Assembly: GCF_002811985.1 (NCBI RefSeq)
Contig: NZ_NPDU01000008.1
Span: forward strand, 1 to 64,000
Source: Leptospira adleri
Lineage (GTDB): Bacteria > Spirochaetota > Leptospiria > Leptospirales > Leptospiraceae
Length of the DNA stretch: 64,000 nucleotides
Reading direction: 5' to 3'
Positions within the stretch are counted from its first letter, which is position 1, and each line of letters begins with the position of its first letter. The notes beneath the pieces are model-generated. The model did no database searches, was not told where the DNA came from, and saw nothing but the letters and a program-made list of their open reading frames with translations. Below, piece after piece: positions 1-8,981 of this stretch. The position numbers were made by a program, and so were the translations under genes.

Positions 1-3
1 GAA

Positions 4-90
4 ATTTACAGCGCGTTCCAAAACCTTATTTTATTTTGTCGGAAAGATTAAGCTGCAAGAACCTGTCCCAGTTTTAGGACAGGTTCTTAT
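4..90 (+). repeat. 87-bp direct repeat, copy 1
   Basis: This stretch matches 5702-5788 in the same orientation over 87 bp with six mismatches and no gaps by eye. It ends in a stem-loop (57-88). The pair brackets about 5.6 kb. No terminal inverted repeats or transposase are seen, so it is called a dispersed repeat and not an insertion sequence. Confidence 0.85.
57..88 (+). terminator. Stem-loop at the end of repeat copy 1
   Basis: Arms AAGAACCTGTCC and GGACAGGTTCTT pair perfectly over 12 bp around an 8-nt loop. The right arm is followed by ATAATTTTT, so it could stop rightward transcription from a gene beyond the left edge of the window. Confidence 0.6.
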
Positions 91-108
91 AATTTTTAAA
101 TATCTTTT

Positions 109-149
109 AAACCGCCTTGGGAAGCGAAAACTTTCGAGGCGGTTTTTTT
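109..149 (+). terminator. Rho-independent terminator, rightward
   Basis: Arms AAACCGCCT and AGGCGGTTT form a 9-bp stem, and the right arm runs into a T tract. The T tract is on the + strand, so it terminates a transcript entering from the left. It lies just past the stop of the leftward hydrolase gene. Confidence 0.75.
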
Positions 150-177
150 ATGAGAATTCTATCTTCACCTGCGTCGG

Positions 178-2013
178 CTATTTTAAAAACCATTCCTTGA
201 CTTTTTTAACTGCGTCCGACGTATAAGGTTCCTGATCGTAAAAGTCAAATTGCGTGGCCTTTTCGACCCAAACGAATTTCTTTTCAGCGCTTAAATCCTT
301 ATAAAAAAGTCTGGCTCCGTTCGGAATCGCTGCCCCCTCGCTATGAATCATTAGAATGGGAGTTTTGATTTTTTTTGCGCTGGGTATAGGATCAAATTCC
401 AACCAATCTCTCCAACCCATCACTGCAAATTGATTTCGCCATTCTCGAATTTTTCCCCGCTTCTCATTGAGATAGTAATCGAACGGACCAAACATCGCCG
501 CCGTCGAATCGGTTTCGCTGACTGCGGGAACGTATTTCACTTTGTTCGATTTCTTATATGAGTACTCCGCTTGGTCGCTTTTTTCCTTTAATTTTCCAAC
601 CCCTTCCGGGCCGCCATAGACAAACTCGGCCAGCTCCTTATCATGAAGCCAAGGAGCAACGAACGCGACCCTACTTAGTTTTAAACCCTTCGCCAGAGCC
701 TCACTTAAATATCCCGAACTCGCACATATCGCCAGTCCGTTGAGTGAATCGATATATGATAATGTCTGCATATACTTCGTGGCGTTTTCAATATCCTGTA
801 TTTTTAAGTTCGGTTTTTCAAGATTCCGGGGCTCGCCCTCGCTTTCTCCGTAATTTCTAAAATCAAACGTAAGTGCAACAAAACCTTCTTTCGCAAGTTT
901 ACGCGCATACAAATCGGGCATTTGTTCCTTTACGGTCGTCCAACTTCCCGTCACGATTACTCCCGCGTATTTTTTTCTTTCGTCAAAATCCGGTGGTAAA
1001 TGAATTTTCCCTACGAGTTTCAGACCTTGACTCAGAAATTCGACCTTCCGGATTCCGTTTTCCACAGAGAAGTTTTCAAATAATTTTCTTCCGAAAGCCT
1101 TCTGCAGTATTTCAGGGTCGAAGTATTCAGTGAATTTCTCGATCTTTCTATTCTTCAATTCCAAGATTCCGACATAATTGTTATTGTACTCGCCGCCGGT
1201 CTTCAATGCGATCTTTCCTGAATACTGAACTATCACTTTATTTTCAGTTTCAGTTGGGAACACCTTGTAAAGGAATTTCATCGAACTGAAATTATCGGGA
1301 AGACCCGAGTATTGTTTTTTGATCATCGAAATTCCTGCGAGTTCTTTCGGAAAATTAGGCGGGGAAAGAGGCATTCTTTGTATACCCGACTCGTTCCAAA
1401 TATTTAAGAATTCCGGAATATTTTTATTTTCTAATGATCCGAAAAACTTGGATACTATCATTTTCGATTCAAAAGGAACCGCTTGGTGCGAGAATTTCTC
1501 ATGATTCTTTACATTGCTAATAGCATACGATCCTAATTTTAGATTCCCGCTCTGATGCTCCAAATTGAATTTCATGGATTGAATCGTCCAAGTCCGGCTT
1601 TCCGTTTTCCTCAATTTAAATTCGTAAGTTCCGGAAACGACCCATTCCTTTTCTCCCTTTCCTATCGGAAGATAGTGTAACGCGATCCCGGAAAACTTGA
1701 CGCTTGCGTCAGAGCCTTTTTTTTCTATTTGGAAGTTCCCGACCTGATGATGAGTGCTGTAGAATCCGGGAAGGAAGTTTTTCCAAGAGTCGACAATTTC
1801 GCTCGCGCCTATCTCCGAAGGTTGGCCGCCGGAAAGCGAAGTATAATCTACATGAATTGTTTCGGCGAGAAGGGACTGGAGTTTTTCCCAATCTCTTTGA
1901 TCGACGCTCGTGAAAACGGCTTCCACAGTCGATTGGATTTGGAGCTCATCTGCATTATCATTTCCGCAAGTTACAATCAGGGCGACAACGGCGATTAATT
2001 TGCTAAGTTTCAT
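178..2013 (-). CDS. Lipoprotein: two NTF2/SnoaL-like domains fused to an alpha/beta hydrolase
   Basis: The 611-residue protein starts at an ATG preceded by AGAGGA. A hydrophobic leader ends in a lipobox-like VTC, so it is probably a lipoprotein. Residues about 20-150 and 180-305 resemble SnoaL/NTF2-like domains. Residues about 310-610 are an alpha/beta hydrolase of the dienelactone-hydrolase/YcjY type, with nucleophile elbow CASSG. In the C-terminal strand-turn where related enzymes often carry the catalytic histidine, this protein reads ATQFDFYD, so glutamine replaces it or the subfamily differs. The substrate is unknown. It lies directly downstream of and co-directional with the AraC regulator, 39 bp away, and is probably controlled by it. 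Confidence 0.8.
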   Translation of the reverse strand: MKLSKLIAVVALIVTCGNDNADELQIQSTVEAVFTSVDQRDWEKLQSLLAETIHVDYTSLSGGQPSEIGASEIVDSWKNFLPGFYSTHHQVGNFQIEKKGSDASVKFSGIALHYLPIGKGEKEWVVSGTYEFKLRKTESRTWTIQSMKFNLEHQSGNLKLGSYAISNVKNHEKFSHQAVPFESKMIVSKFFGSLENKNIPEFLNIWNESGIQRMPLSPPNFPKELAGISMIKKQYSGLPDNFSSMKFLYKVFPTETENKVIVQYSGKIALKTGGEYNNNYVGILELKNRKIEKFTEYFDPEILQKAFGRKLFENFSVENGIRKVEFLSQGLKLVGKIHLPPDFDERKKYAGVIVTGSWTTVKEQMPDLYARKLAKEGFVALTFDFRNYGESEGEPRNLEKPNLKIQDIENATKYMQTLSYIDSLNGLAICASSGYLSEALAKGLKLSRVAFVAPWLHDKELAEFVYGGPEGVGKLKEKSDQAEYSYKKSNKVKYVPAVSETDSTAAMFGPFDYYLNEKRGKIREWRNQFAVMGWRDWLEFDPIPSAKKIKTPILMIHSEGAAIPNGARLFYKDLSAEKKFVWVEKATQFDFYDQEPYTSDAVKKVKEWFLK

Positions 2014-2052
2014 GGTATCCTCTTTCAACTCAGGATACGCAAGATTCCGCTT

Positions 2053-3030
2053 TTATTCTTGTAAACTATTGCCCGGAATTTGTAAAATCTTGCTCTTTCG
2101 ATAAGATTGAGGAGAGACGCCTTTTGCCTTTCGAAACGCGTTTGTGAAATGACTCTGATCGTTAAAACCGAGTTCGTAGGCAATCTTTGAAATTTTATAA
2201 TCAGGAACCGATAATAACCTTTCCGCTTCGGAGATGCGAAGTTTTAAAACGTATTGATAGGGAGTTTCTCCCGTCGTTTTCTTAAACTCTCTGAGAAAAT
2301 GAAATTTACTCATCCCGATTTCCGCAGCCATATCTTCGATCATGATTTTTTCGGAAATTTCTTCTAAGATCATTTTTTTGATCGTCTCTATATTCTCATC
2401 ACTCAGCTTCGAAATTTCCTGATCGGGTGAATCCAAATAATTGGAATAATTTTTCAGGAAGTATTCCGCGAAACTCGTCAAGAGAGATTCCAGATACGAA
2501 GACTGATTTCTACCTTTGGCTCTCATTTCTAAAACGAAGAGTTCGATAAAATGTTTTAGAACGCTATCCTCGACGTTATATGTATTTAGAAACACGAGGG
2601 ATTGTTTTTCCCTCTCGGAAAGGACTCTAGTCGCATCGAGCAAGCGATCCTCTTCGATTGCCAGGATTGTAAAATGGCATTCTTCTCTTACGGAATGTGT
2701 AAAAGGAACGTAGGGAGGATTCATCCAAATCTGACCAGCCTCCGTATGAAGATCCAGATCGACTCCATTCTTTCTGGTCTTCCAGCGAAGGCCGCCCATA
2801 TCCATAGCGAAGTAAAAATAAGGAGTATAAATATCAATCGGATAAAATTCGGGACTACTTCCGATTTCAAGGACAACTCCGTCCCATCCAAGGAATCCGG
2901 AAGATTCTTGAATGATAAGACTGTCGCCGCAATCGGATCTTAATCCGGTAGTCGCATCCAGAAACTTTAAATTCGTTTTCACGTGCGTTCTCTTTCCGTT
3001 TTTCCATGAATCAATAAACGACTCTAACAT
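2053..3030 (-). CDS. AraC-family transcriptional regulator
   Basis: The protein has 325 residues. The C-terminal 100 residues carry the two helix-turn-helix motifs of AraC/XylS proteins: IEDMAAEIGMSKFHFLREFKK and, after a linker helix, ISKIAYELGFNDQSHFTNAF, followed by GVSPQSYR. The N-terminal 200 residues look like a cupin-type effector domain, with DLHTEAGQIWMNPP near residue 95. It starts at an ATG and precedes the lipoprotein hydrolase gene on the same strand, its likeliest target. The effector cannot be inferred. Confidence 0.9.
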   Translation of the reverse strand: MLESFIDSWKNGKRTHVKTNLKFLDATTGLRSDCGDSLIIQESSGFLGWDGVVLEIGSSPEFYPIDIYTPYFYFAMDMGGLRWKTRKNGVDLDLHTEAGQIWMNPPYVPFTHSVREECHFTILAIEEDRLLDATRVLSEREKQSLVFLNTYNVEDSVLKHFIELFVLEMRAKGRNQSSYLESLLTSFAEYFLKNYSNYLDSPDQEISKLSDENIETIKKMILEEISEKIMIEDMAAEIGMSKFHFLREFKKTTGETPYQYVLKLRISEAERLLSVPDYKISKIAYELGFNDQSHFTNAFRKAKGVSPQSYRKSKILQIPGNSLQE

Positions 3031-3526
3031 ACGATATTGTTAAATCGAATTTGATCTAAATGATCTTAGAATCGGTCATCGAGAAAATCAAGAATTTTGC
3101 GTTCGTTAGCAAGCTCTTTTTCGAATGTAATGAGTTGGGAAATTTTTTAACCACGTTTTTGCGCAAAAAGAAAAATCCGAACAATGGTCACCGGAAATCT
3201 ACGAGAACAATTCGAAGAAGATTTTGCGAAAGGTTATATCGTTAGTAATTATCGAGTGCGAAGCAAAAGATTGAAATTCTTATGCTTGTTACTTCAGAAG
3301 AGACAAGTCCATTTTTCTTTTGGCAATTGCTTTTTCTTAACGATTGACTTCTTAGAAAAGATCTTTCGGGAAAACGAACTAAAATTGAAGATCACCAAAA
3401 TTTTGCCGATCTTCTAAATAAATCTTTTTTAATCGAAATCGTTGTTTAGGTATTCGACGCAAGGTTAGATTCCATAAAATTTCGTTTCCAGGAATTCTAA
3501 AATCAGCGTCTTAGCAATCATTGAAT
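3031..3526. other. Gene-poor spacer
   Basis: About 500 bp between the AraC gene and the small coiled-coil gene. Short open frames exist on the + strand (for example 3184-3417), but none has a recognisable domain or a good ribosome-binding site. Around 3320-3365 the minus strand reads KKSIVKKK, like the lysine-rich tail of the esterase at 6547. That could be a relic or simple low complexity. Confidence 0.5.
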
Positions 3527-3874
3527 TCAATTCCGTCCCGAACTTTCGATAAATCCGAGCAATTCTAATTGTCTTTTCAATTCGAAATTTTCTTTTTCTA
3601 ATAAAATAAATTGGTTTTCTCTTTCCTCTAACAAATTTTGGAGAACTACTTTTTCAGAAAAAATAGATTTTAATTCGTTCTTGGACCAATCTAAGCGCCT
3701 GATCAGAATTCTTTTCTTTAAGAACAATCTCAGAATCAGAATTTCGAGTCGAAGTCGCATTGGCGCTTTCTCTTTTTTTTTCTTCCAGACAATTGATTCC
3801 TTGATCTTTTCTTTCAATCTAGGCAATGCTCCTAAAGAAAATTCAAGTTCATATGAATCATACCATTTCGACAT
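3527..3874 (-). CDS. Small basic coiled-coil protein, unknown function
   Basis: It encodes 115 residues from an ATG at 3874, with AGG about 8-11 bases upstream. A TTG three codons earlier is less likely. The middle is rich in K, R and hydrophobic residues, and the C-terminal 45 residues (KVVLQNLLEERENQFILLEK onward) form a leucine-heptad coiled coil. No signal peptide or catalytic motif is seen, and I do not recognise the family. It stands alone, with long AT-rich spacers on both sides. It may be a nucleic-acid-binding accessory protein, but that is only a guess from charge. Confidence 0.5.
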   Translation of the reverse strand: MSKWYDSYELEFSLGALPRLKEKIKESIVWKKKKEKAPMRLRLEILILRLFLKKRILIRRLDWSKNELKSIFSEKVVLQNLLEERENQFILLEKENFELKRQLELLGFIESSGRN

Positions 3875-4138
3875 TTGCACCAACCTAAATACTCATCTTC
3901 GATCTGAAATGAGAACCTTCAAAAAAACGTTTTCAAACTCGTCGTGACTCTTTTATTTTATAAGATGCGGCGCCTAACTATTTAAAATAAGCAAAATAGA
4001 TATAAAAACGATTCAAATATTCTTAATATACTTTTTATGCTTTAAAAAATTCTGTATTCATTTATAATTTACAAAATATGATTGCAAACATGGATCAGAA
4101 TTTGATTTCTTATTTCTCACTAAACAAAAAGGATTTCA

Positions 4139-4153
4139 CTTACGTATCGTAAG
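4139..4153. promoter_or_regulatory. Palindromic operator upstream of the XRE gene
   Basis: CTTACG-TAT-CGTAAG is a perfect 6-bp-arm palindrome ending 14 bases before the ATG of the helix-turn-helix gene, where an autorepressor would bind. A wider inverted repeat, CATGGATCA (4089-4097) and TGATCCATG (4162-4170), encloses it and includes the start codon. Confidence 0.5.
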
Positions 4154-4167
4154 CCAATTTGTGATCC

Positions 4168-4620
4168 ATGTCAAATAAAATTATCACAATACCGATTGAA
4201 AATATCGATTTTTCCACTCCCGGAAAAAGGCTTCGCTACGCGATAAAGAATATCTTGGCTATGAATGACCAAGACTTTGCCACTTCGATTGGAAAATCCC
4301 AAAACTATATAAGTTATATATGCAACGACAAACGTCCTCTTCTAGATAAAATTGCCGCTGAAATCGAATACATACATCGGATTTCTGGACTTTGGCTGAT
4401 CAAAGGGCAAGGCAACCCGGAAGTAAACGTAATCAATGATGAAAGTTCTGAAACTTTAGAAAAAATGAAGAAAAGGGACTTTCTTTGGAATAAAATTTCC
4501 AATGACAAGGCGGAAGAAATTTTGATAGCATTTTATAAGGAAATCCCGCCGGAGACCAGAAACCTGATCTACCAAATGATCACAGCTGTTTCGAAAAATA
4601 AATCAAACTCGACTACTTAA
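4168..4620 (+). CDS. XRE-type helix-turn-helix regulator
   Basis: The 150-residue protein has residues 18-70 (GKRLRYAIKNILAMNDQDFA, then SIGKSQNYISYICNDKRPL) fitting a Cro/C1-type HTH with a conserved turn. The sequence GLWLIKGQGNPE near residue 75 is typical of phage-type repressors of this family, which place it just after the DNA-binding domain. The C-terminal half is charged and helical, probably for oligomerisation. It converges with the neighbouring membrane gene, and the last 8 bases overlap. Upstream DNA is AT-rich and palindromic, which suggests self-regulation. There is no phage gene nearby, so it may be a lone remnant of a mobile element. Confidence 0.8.
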   Translation: MSNKIITIPIENIDFSTPGKRLRYAIKNILAMNDQDFATSIGKSQNYISYICNDKRPLLDKIAAEIEYIHRISGLWLIKGQGNPEVNVINDESSETLEKMKKRDFLWNKISNDKAEEILIAFYKEIPPETRNLIYQMITAVSKNKSNSTT

Positions 4621-5518
4621 AATACTTTCCGAATTTTTTCGATAGTATTCGCGCTCTCTTTTCTAACGAGAGTTCTCCCGTTTTCTCCGCAAGAGTGTAA
4701 TCCTGAATCAATATCTGTTTGGTTATTTCTTCTTTTTCATGTGAACTTTTTTGAACAAATCTCATAGGATCTAGCTTTTCCAACAGCTTCAAAAATCCTA
4801 CCGACGCCACCCTATTCAGCAAAGGCACATTACCTCCTTTCAATACTTCCGCCTTAATTTTAAAGGCGTCGTAGTGAAGAATTGCGACCGCCCATAGAAT
4901 TGACGCAAAGATAAGACCTATGGAAGATAAATGCGGTTTATATATACCGATTAAAGGAAGAAAATAAACGAACGCGGTCGTTATCGGTAATACAAGTGCG
5001 GCTCCTAATAAAACCAAAAATAGCCTAACTTTGAAGTCCCCTCGTTTTAATAGCATTGTCCGAGTGACGGTAATAATTGCCAATAGCATCCAAAAGGATA
5101 AATATATTACTAAAAGGTGATAGTTTAAATTCAGATCAAAAATGAAGTTTTCCGGATCTTTTAAAGTAGCCATTCTCTGGGAAAGACAAGTGTAAACGAT
5201 ACAGATAGACCCGAAAAAATGAATAAGTTTTGCCCATGTTGGAATCGGCTGATCTTTGTTTTCAATTTTCTTAAATAAGACAAATAGTGTGAATGGCGCA
5301 AAAGAAATCGGAAGAAACGTAATATTCAGCGCTAAGTTTCGGTAAGAAAGCGGAAGAAATCCTCTCGCCACTTGGATCATCATCCAGAGAGAAAGTAACA
5401 AATTTAATATAAAAAAGATCGTTTGCGTCGATTGTCGAGGTCTCAATCTAAAAACATAAAAACCGAAAAAGAAATGCGACAAACTAGCAAAAATAGGAAT
5501 GAATAGATTCAGATTCAT
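4613..5518 (-). CDS. Multi-pass membrane protein resembling the 7TM input module of histidine kinases
   Basis: It has 301 residues from ATG 5518; a TTG nine codons earlier is possible. Seven or so hydrophobic segments fill residues 1-235 (for example NLFIPIFASLSHFFFGFYVF and GLIFASILWAVAILHYDAF). The segment ILWAVAILHYDAFKIKAEVL strongly resembles the end of the N-terminal 7TM module of bacterial histidine kinases and cyclases. No kinase, GGDEF or other output domain follows, only about 65 charged residues. It may be an orphan sensor or a truncated one. No ribosome-binding site is obvious. Confidence 0.65.
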   Translation of the reverse strand: MNLNLFIPIFASLSHFFFGFYVFRLRPRQSTQTIFFILNLLLSLWMMIQVARGFLPLSYRNLALNITFLPISFAPFTLFVLFKKIENKDQPIPTWAKLIHFFGSICIVYTCLSQRMATLKDPENFIFDLNLNYHLLVIYLSFWMLLAIITVTRTMLLKRGDFKVRLFLVLLGAALVLPITTAFVYFLPLIGIYKPHLSSIGLIFASILWAVAILHYDAFKIKAEVLKGGNVPLLNRVASVGFLKLLEKLDPMRFVQKSSHEKEEITKQILIQDYTLAEKTGELSLEKRARILSKKFGKYFK

Positions 5519-5701
5519 AATATGTAATAACCATAATAGATTCAAAATTTCTTGTTTTCGCTTTAACCGCTAATTTAGAGGCGAAACTTTCTCCTATAAA
5601 ATAGCTTACTACCCTATCCGAATCCCAAAAACATCCTGTCTCAACAAATACAACTGCGCCTCTAAACAAAATTCTTTTGTCTTAATTTTGCCATTGTTTC
5701 C

Positions 5702-5788
5702 ATTTACAGCGCGTCCCAAAACCTTATTGTATTTTGTCGAAAAGATCAAGCTGCAAGAACCTGTCCCAGTTTTGGCACAGGTTCTTAT
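5702..5788 (+). repeat. 87-bp direct repeat, copy 2
   Basis: Same length and orientation as 4-90. Differences are scattered substitutions, two of them near the loop and stem of the terminal hairpin. Just left of it a 10-bp inverted repeat, TTTAGAGGCG (5574-5583) and CGCCTCTAAA (5657-5666), brackets 73 bp of non-coding DNA. Confidence 0.85.
5755..5786 (+). terminator. Stem-loop at the end of repeat copy 2
   Basis: The 12-bp stem of copy 1 is kept with one mismatch in the right arm (GCACAGGTTCTT). No long T tract follows, so it is weaker than copy 1 as a terminator. Confidence 0.4.
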
Positions 5789-5920
5789 ATAGATAACTTA
5801 GTAACTATAATCTAAATTGTATTTTTTTAACACTGCGTCAAATAGAAAGTATTATTTTCGGACCCACCTTGAATCGCCAAATAGATGGATTAATAATGTT
5901 TGCTTCCGAACGGTAGACAA

Positions 5921-6350
5921 ATGAAAAAAACTAAAAGAGTTCGGATTACGGTAAATACCGTATTACGCGATCCGGGAAATTGAAAACGGAACACGGATTT
6001 TAAGCGGAGAACAGATTTTAAAGCTAAGAATCCCACGCGGTTTACGCCTAACTACGATTTACCGAAATCTTGAATATTGATTCTGAAACTTTCCTCTGCA
6101 ATTCGAGAAAATTATAACGAACAAAACTTTGTGAGAGCTCTTGACGATTAAATCAAAGATATCAAGGAATGATCCCTGAATTGCGAACACCGATACCATC
6201 CACCTCATAAGAAAAAAATTCAAATAAGAATTTTATGAACGCGCGAGTATGGAAGTCGAGCCGCTTTAATTTGATAAATTTTCTTTTCAAATTTTCATGG
6301 CTAAGAAGATCCGATAGATCATAACCGTAAATGCCTTCGATCTGCGCACG
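5921..6350 (+). pseudogene. Decayed Fur-family regulator
   Basis: Translating across frames gives KKTKRVRITVNTVLRD, then (shifted frame) ENGTRILSGEQILK and RGLRLTTIYRNLEY. This matches the order of Fur/PerR/Zur N-termini: basic start, 'T-x-x-R-x-x-V-L', 'H-L-S-A-E-E-I' helix, then the recognition helix '(A/T)T(V/I)YRNLE'. Stops follow at once. Further remnants (VEPL, FSFQIFMAKKIR, IITVNAFDLR) fit the C-terminal dimer domain. At least one frameshift and several stops are present. The rest of the 5789-6546 gap holds nothing else I can identify. Confidence 0.5.
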
Positions 6351-6546
6351 GTTAACGATCGCGCGAACATAATTCTTACCGATCGAATTTACAACGGCAA
6401 CGACGTCAAAAAAGAAACCAACTAGGATCCGTTATAGAAATTGAATGTAACCTTTCAAAAAGTTTACGTTTTAAGAGGAATATCAAAAAAATATTTTATA
6501 ACTTTACTTCAAGTCGATGAAATCAAATTCACTTGGAATACAAAAG

Positions 6547-7439
<893 letters not shown>

Positions 7440-7553
7440 GTTGCTCCCGGTGGATTCCGGATTTAGGTATTATTTTACCCTTCGCCACTGATGAAAATCA
7501 AAAAACGGGAGGAGGAATTTTTCCGGGCGACCCTTCCCGGAAATTAAAGATTC

Positions 7554-8051
7554 TTACTCTTTCTTAAACTTCAAAGAAGCGGAATTGATACAATACCTAA
7601 GTCCGGTAGGTCTTGGTCCGTCCGGAAAAACGTGACCGAGATGACCTCCGCACTTAGCGCAAAGAACTTCCGTTCTCGACATCCCGTGACTGTTATCCGT
7701 TTCTTTTTCAACGGCTTCTTCTTTTGCGGGTTGATAGAATGAAGGCCAACCAGATCCGGATTCGTATTTTGTTTCCGATAAGAATAACGAAGCTCCGCAA
7801 GCCGCGCAGACATACGTTCCTTTATCGTGATTTTTATAAAGGGCGCCGGTGAACGCCATTTCGGTTCCCTTTTGTCTAATAATTTTATATTGCTCAGGAG
7901 TGAGTTCTTTCTTCCATTCTTCTTCCGATTTGTTCACTTCGTATTTCATCTTTCCTCCTTTTTTCTTTGCTTTGTCGTCTCCGTCCACGGGGCCGCAGTT
8001 TGCGATCAGCAATAACAGGGAAACTAGCGTTGGTAAAATTTTCTTTTCCAT
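7554..8051 (-). CDS. msrB: Peptide-methionine (R)-S-oxide reductase, lipoprotein form
   Basis: The 165-residue protein carries MsrB hallmarks: zinc pairs C82/C85 (CAAC) and C131/C134 (CAKC), [18 protein letters not shown] and the catalytic C154 in [11 protein letters not shown]. MsrB reduces the R isomer of oxidised methionine in proteins. The N-terminus has a hydrophobic run ending in IANC (C19), so the enzyme is probably lipid-anchored in the envelope and not cytosolic. It sits between a TetR gene and an esterase on the same strand. A secreted MsrA lies at 50603. Confidence 0.95.
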   Translation of the reverse strand: MEKKILPTLVSLLLLIANCGPVDGDDKAKKKGGKMKYEVNKSEEEWKKELTPEQYKIIRQKGTEMAFTGALYKNHDKGTYVCAACGASLFLSETKYESGSGWPSFYQPAKEEAVEKETDNSHGMSRTEVLCAKCGGHLGHVFPDGPRPTGLRYCINSASLKFKKE

Positions 8052-8124
8052 GCGTAAGAATTCGTTCTTATACTTGGACTGGTTACTGATTGGAACGGAT
8101 TTCGATAAAAATAGAATTCAAAAT

Positions 8125-8742
8125 TCATTTAAGAATTCTGTATTCTTCCACGATTTCTCGGAGGGAATCCTCCATTTCACGGATATAACGGAGTTCCAGA
8201 GTCATTCTCCACATAGTCACGGAACCGTGATAAGCCATCAACATTCTTCTTGCTACGTATTGAATGTCCATGCTTCGTTTGAGTTGACCGGAGCCGATCG
8301 CCTTCTGAAGATAATCGCCGATCATCCTCGTCCATTTCGTGACGATGTCCTTTAAGAATTCCGTATATTCCGGATCCGCGTCCATCACCTGACTCGCAAA
8401 CCCGGCGAACGGACACCCGAAGAATTCTCCGTGACGAATCTGCTTTTCTTTGAGGATCACCCAAGCTCTTAAGAATTCCGCGAGATCGGGATAACGATCC
8501 ATCAACCCTTGAAGATCGCTGAGAGTTCTCTCTTCCTGTTTCGCCAAATAGGCAAGACCCAATTCTTTTTTGGAAGGATAGTGATCGTAAAGACTCGCCG
8601 CAACGGAATTGGATTCCTGAATTATCTGTCTCATTCCGGTGTTCGAAAACCCTTGTTTATAAAAAAGAGAAGTTGCAGTATCTAAAATTCTTTCCCGAAC
8701 GCCGATTCCGGATTCTTTCTTTTTACGAGATTGAGCTTTCAT
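8125..8742 (-). CDS. TetR-family transcriptional regulator
   Basis: It encodes 205 residues from ATG 8742. The N-terminal HTH is clear: [20 protein letters not shown], then [20 protein letters not shown] and [10 protein letters not shown], the usual TetR helices. The C-terminal part ([16 protein letters not shown]) resembles the AcrR/TetR C-terminal domain, whose ligand cannot be predicted. It is divergent from a thioesterase-thiolase pair, and two palindromes lie between them. It is therefore probably the local repressor of that fatty-acyl module and possibly of itself. Confidence 0.9.
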   Translation of the reverse strand: MKAQSRKKKESGIGVRERILDTATSLFYKQGFSNTGMRQIIQESNSVAASLYDHYPSKKELGLAYLAKQEERTLSDLQGLMDRYPDLAEFLRAWVILKEKQIRHGEFFGCPFAGFASQVMDADPEYTEFLKDIVTKWTRMIGDYLQKAIGSGQLKRSMDIQYVARRMLMAYHGSVTMWRMTLELRYIREMEDSLREIVEEYRILK

Positions 8743-8832
8743 ATTTGAACGTATTATTCCAAAATTCCTACACAACAAACTTCTCACCCGAAAAAACTTC
8801 TGTCAATGACTTTGAATACGCTCCATAAAAAA

Positions 8833-8850
8833 ACAGAACGAACGTTCTGT
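8833..8850. promoter_or_regulatory. Putative TetR operator 1
   Basis: ACAGAACG-AA-CGTTCTGT is a perfect palindrome with 8-bp arms in the divergent spacer between the TetR gene and the thioesterase gene. Size and position fit a TetR dimer site. Confidence 0.65.
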
Positions 8851-8870
8851 ATTTTTTTGTTTGATCAAAA

Positions 8871-8886
8871 TTTAGGCCGGTCTAAA
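8871..8886. promoter_or_regulatory. Putative TetR operator 2 (imperfect)
   Basis: TTTAGGCCGGTCTAAA is symmetrical except at one pair, with a CCGG centre. It lies 20 bp from the first palindrome on the thioesterase side. It could be a second site or a site for another regulator. Confidence 0.4.
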
Positions 8887-8981
8887 CTAAGGTCAGAATC
8901 TCTCAAAAGGTGAACGCGATTTCGCTGCCTACGGGTCGCAAAATTGGGTCAGATTCTTCGATAAAGAAAAGGGGGAACGAA

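Noticed and set aside
3184..3417. Plus-strand open frame in the spacer right of the AraC gene
   Set aside because: No domain or ribosome-binding site was found; possible relic only.
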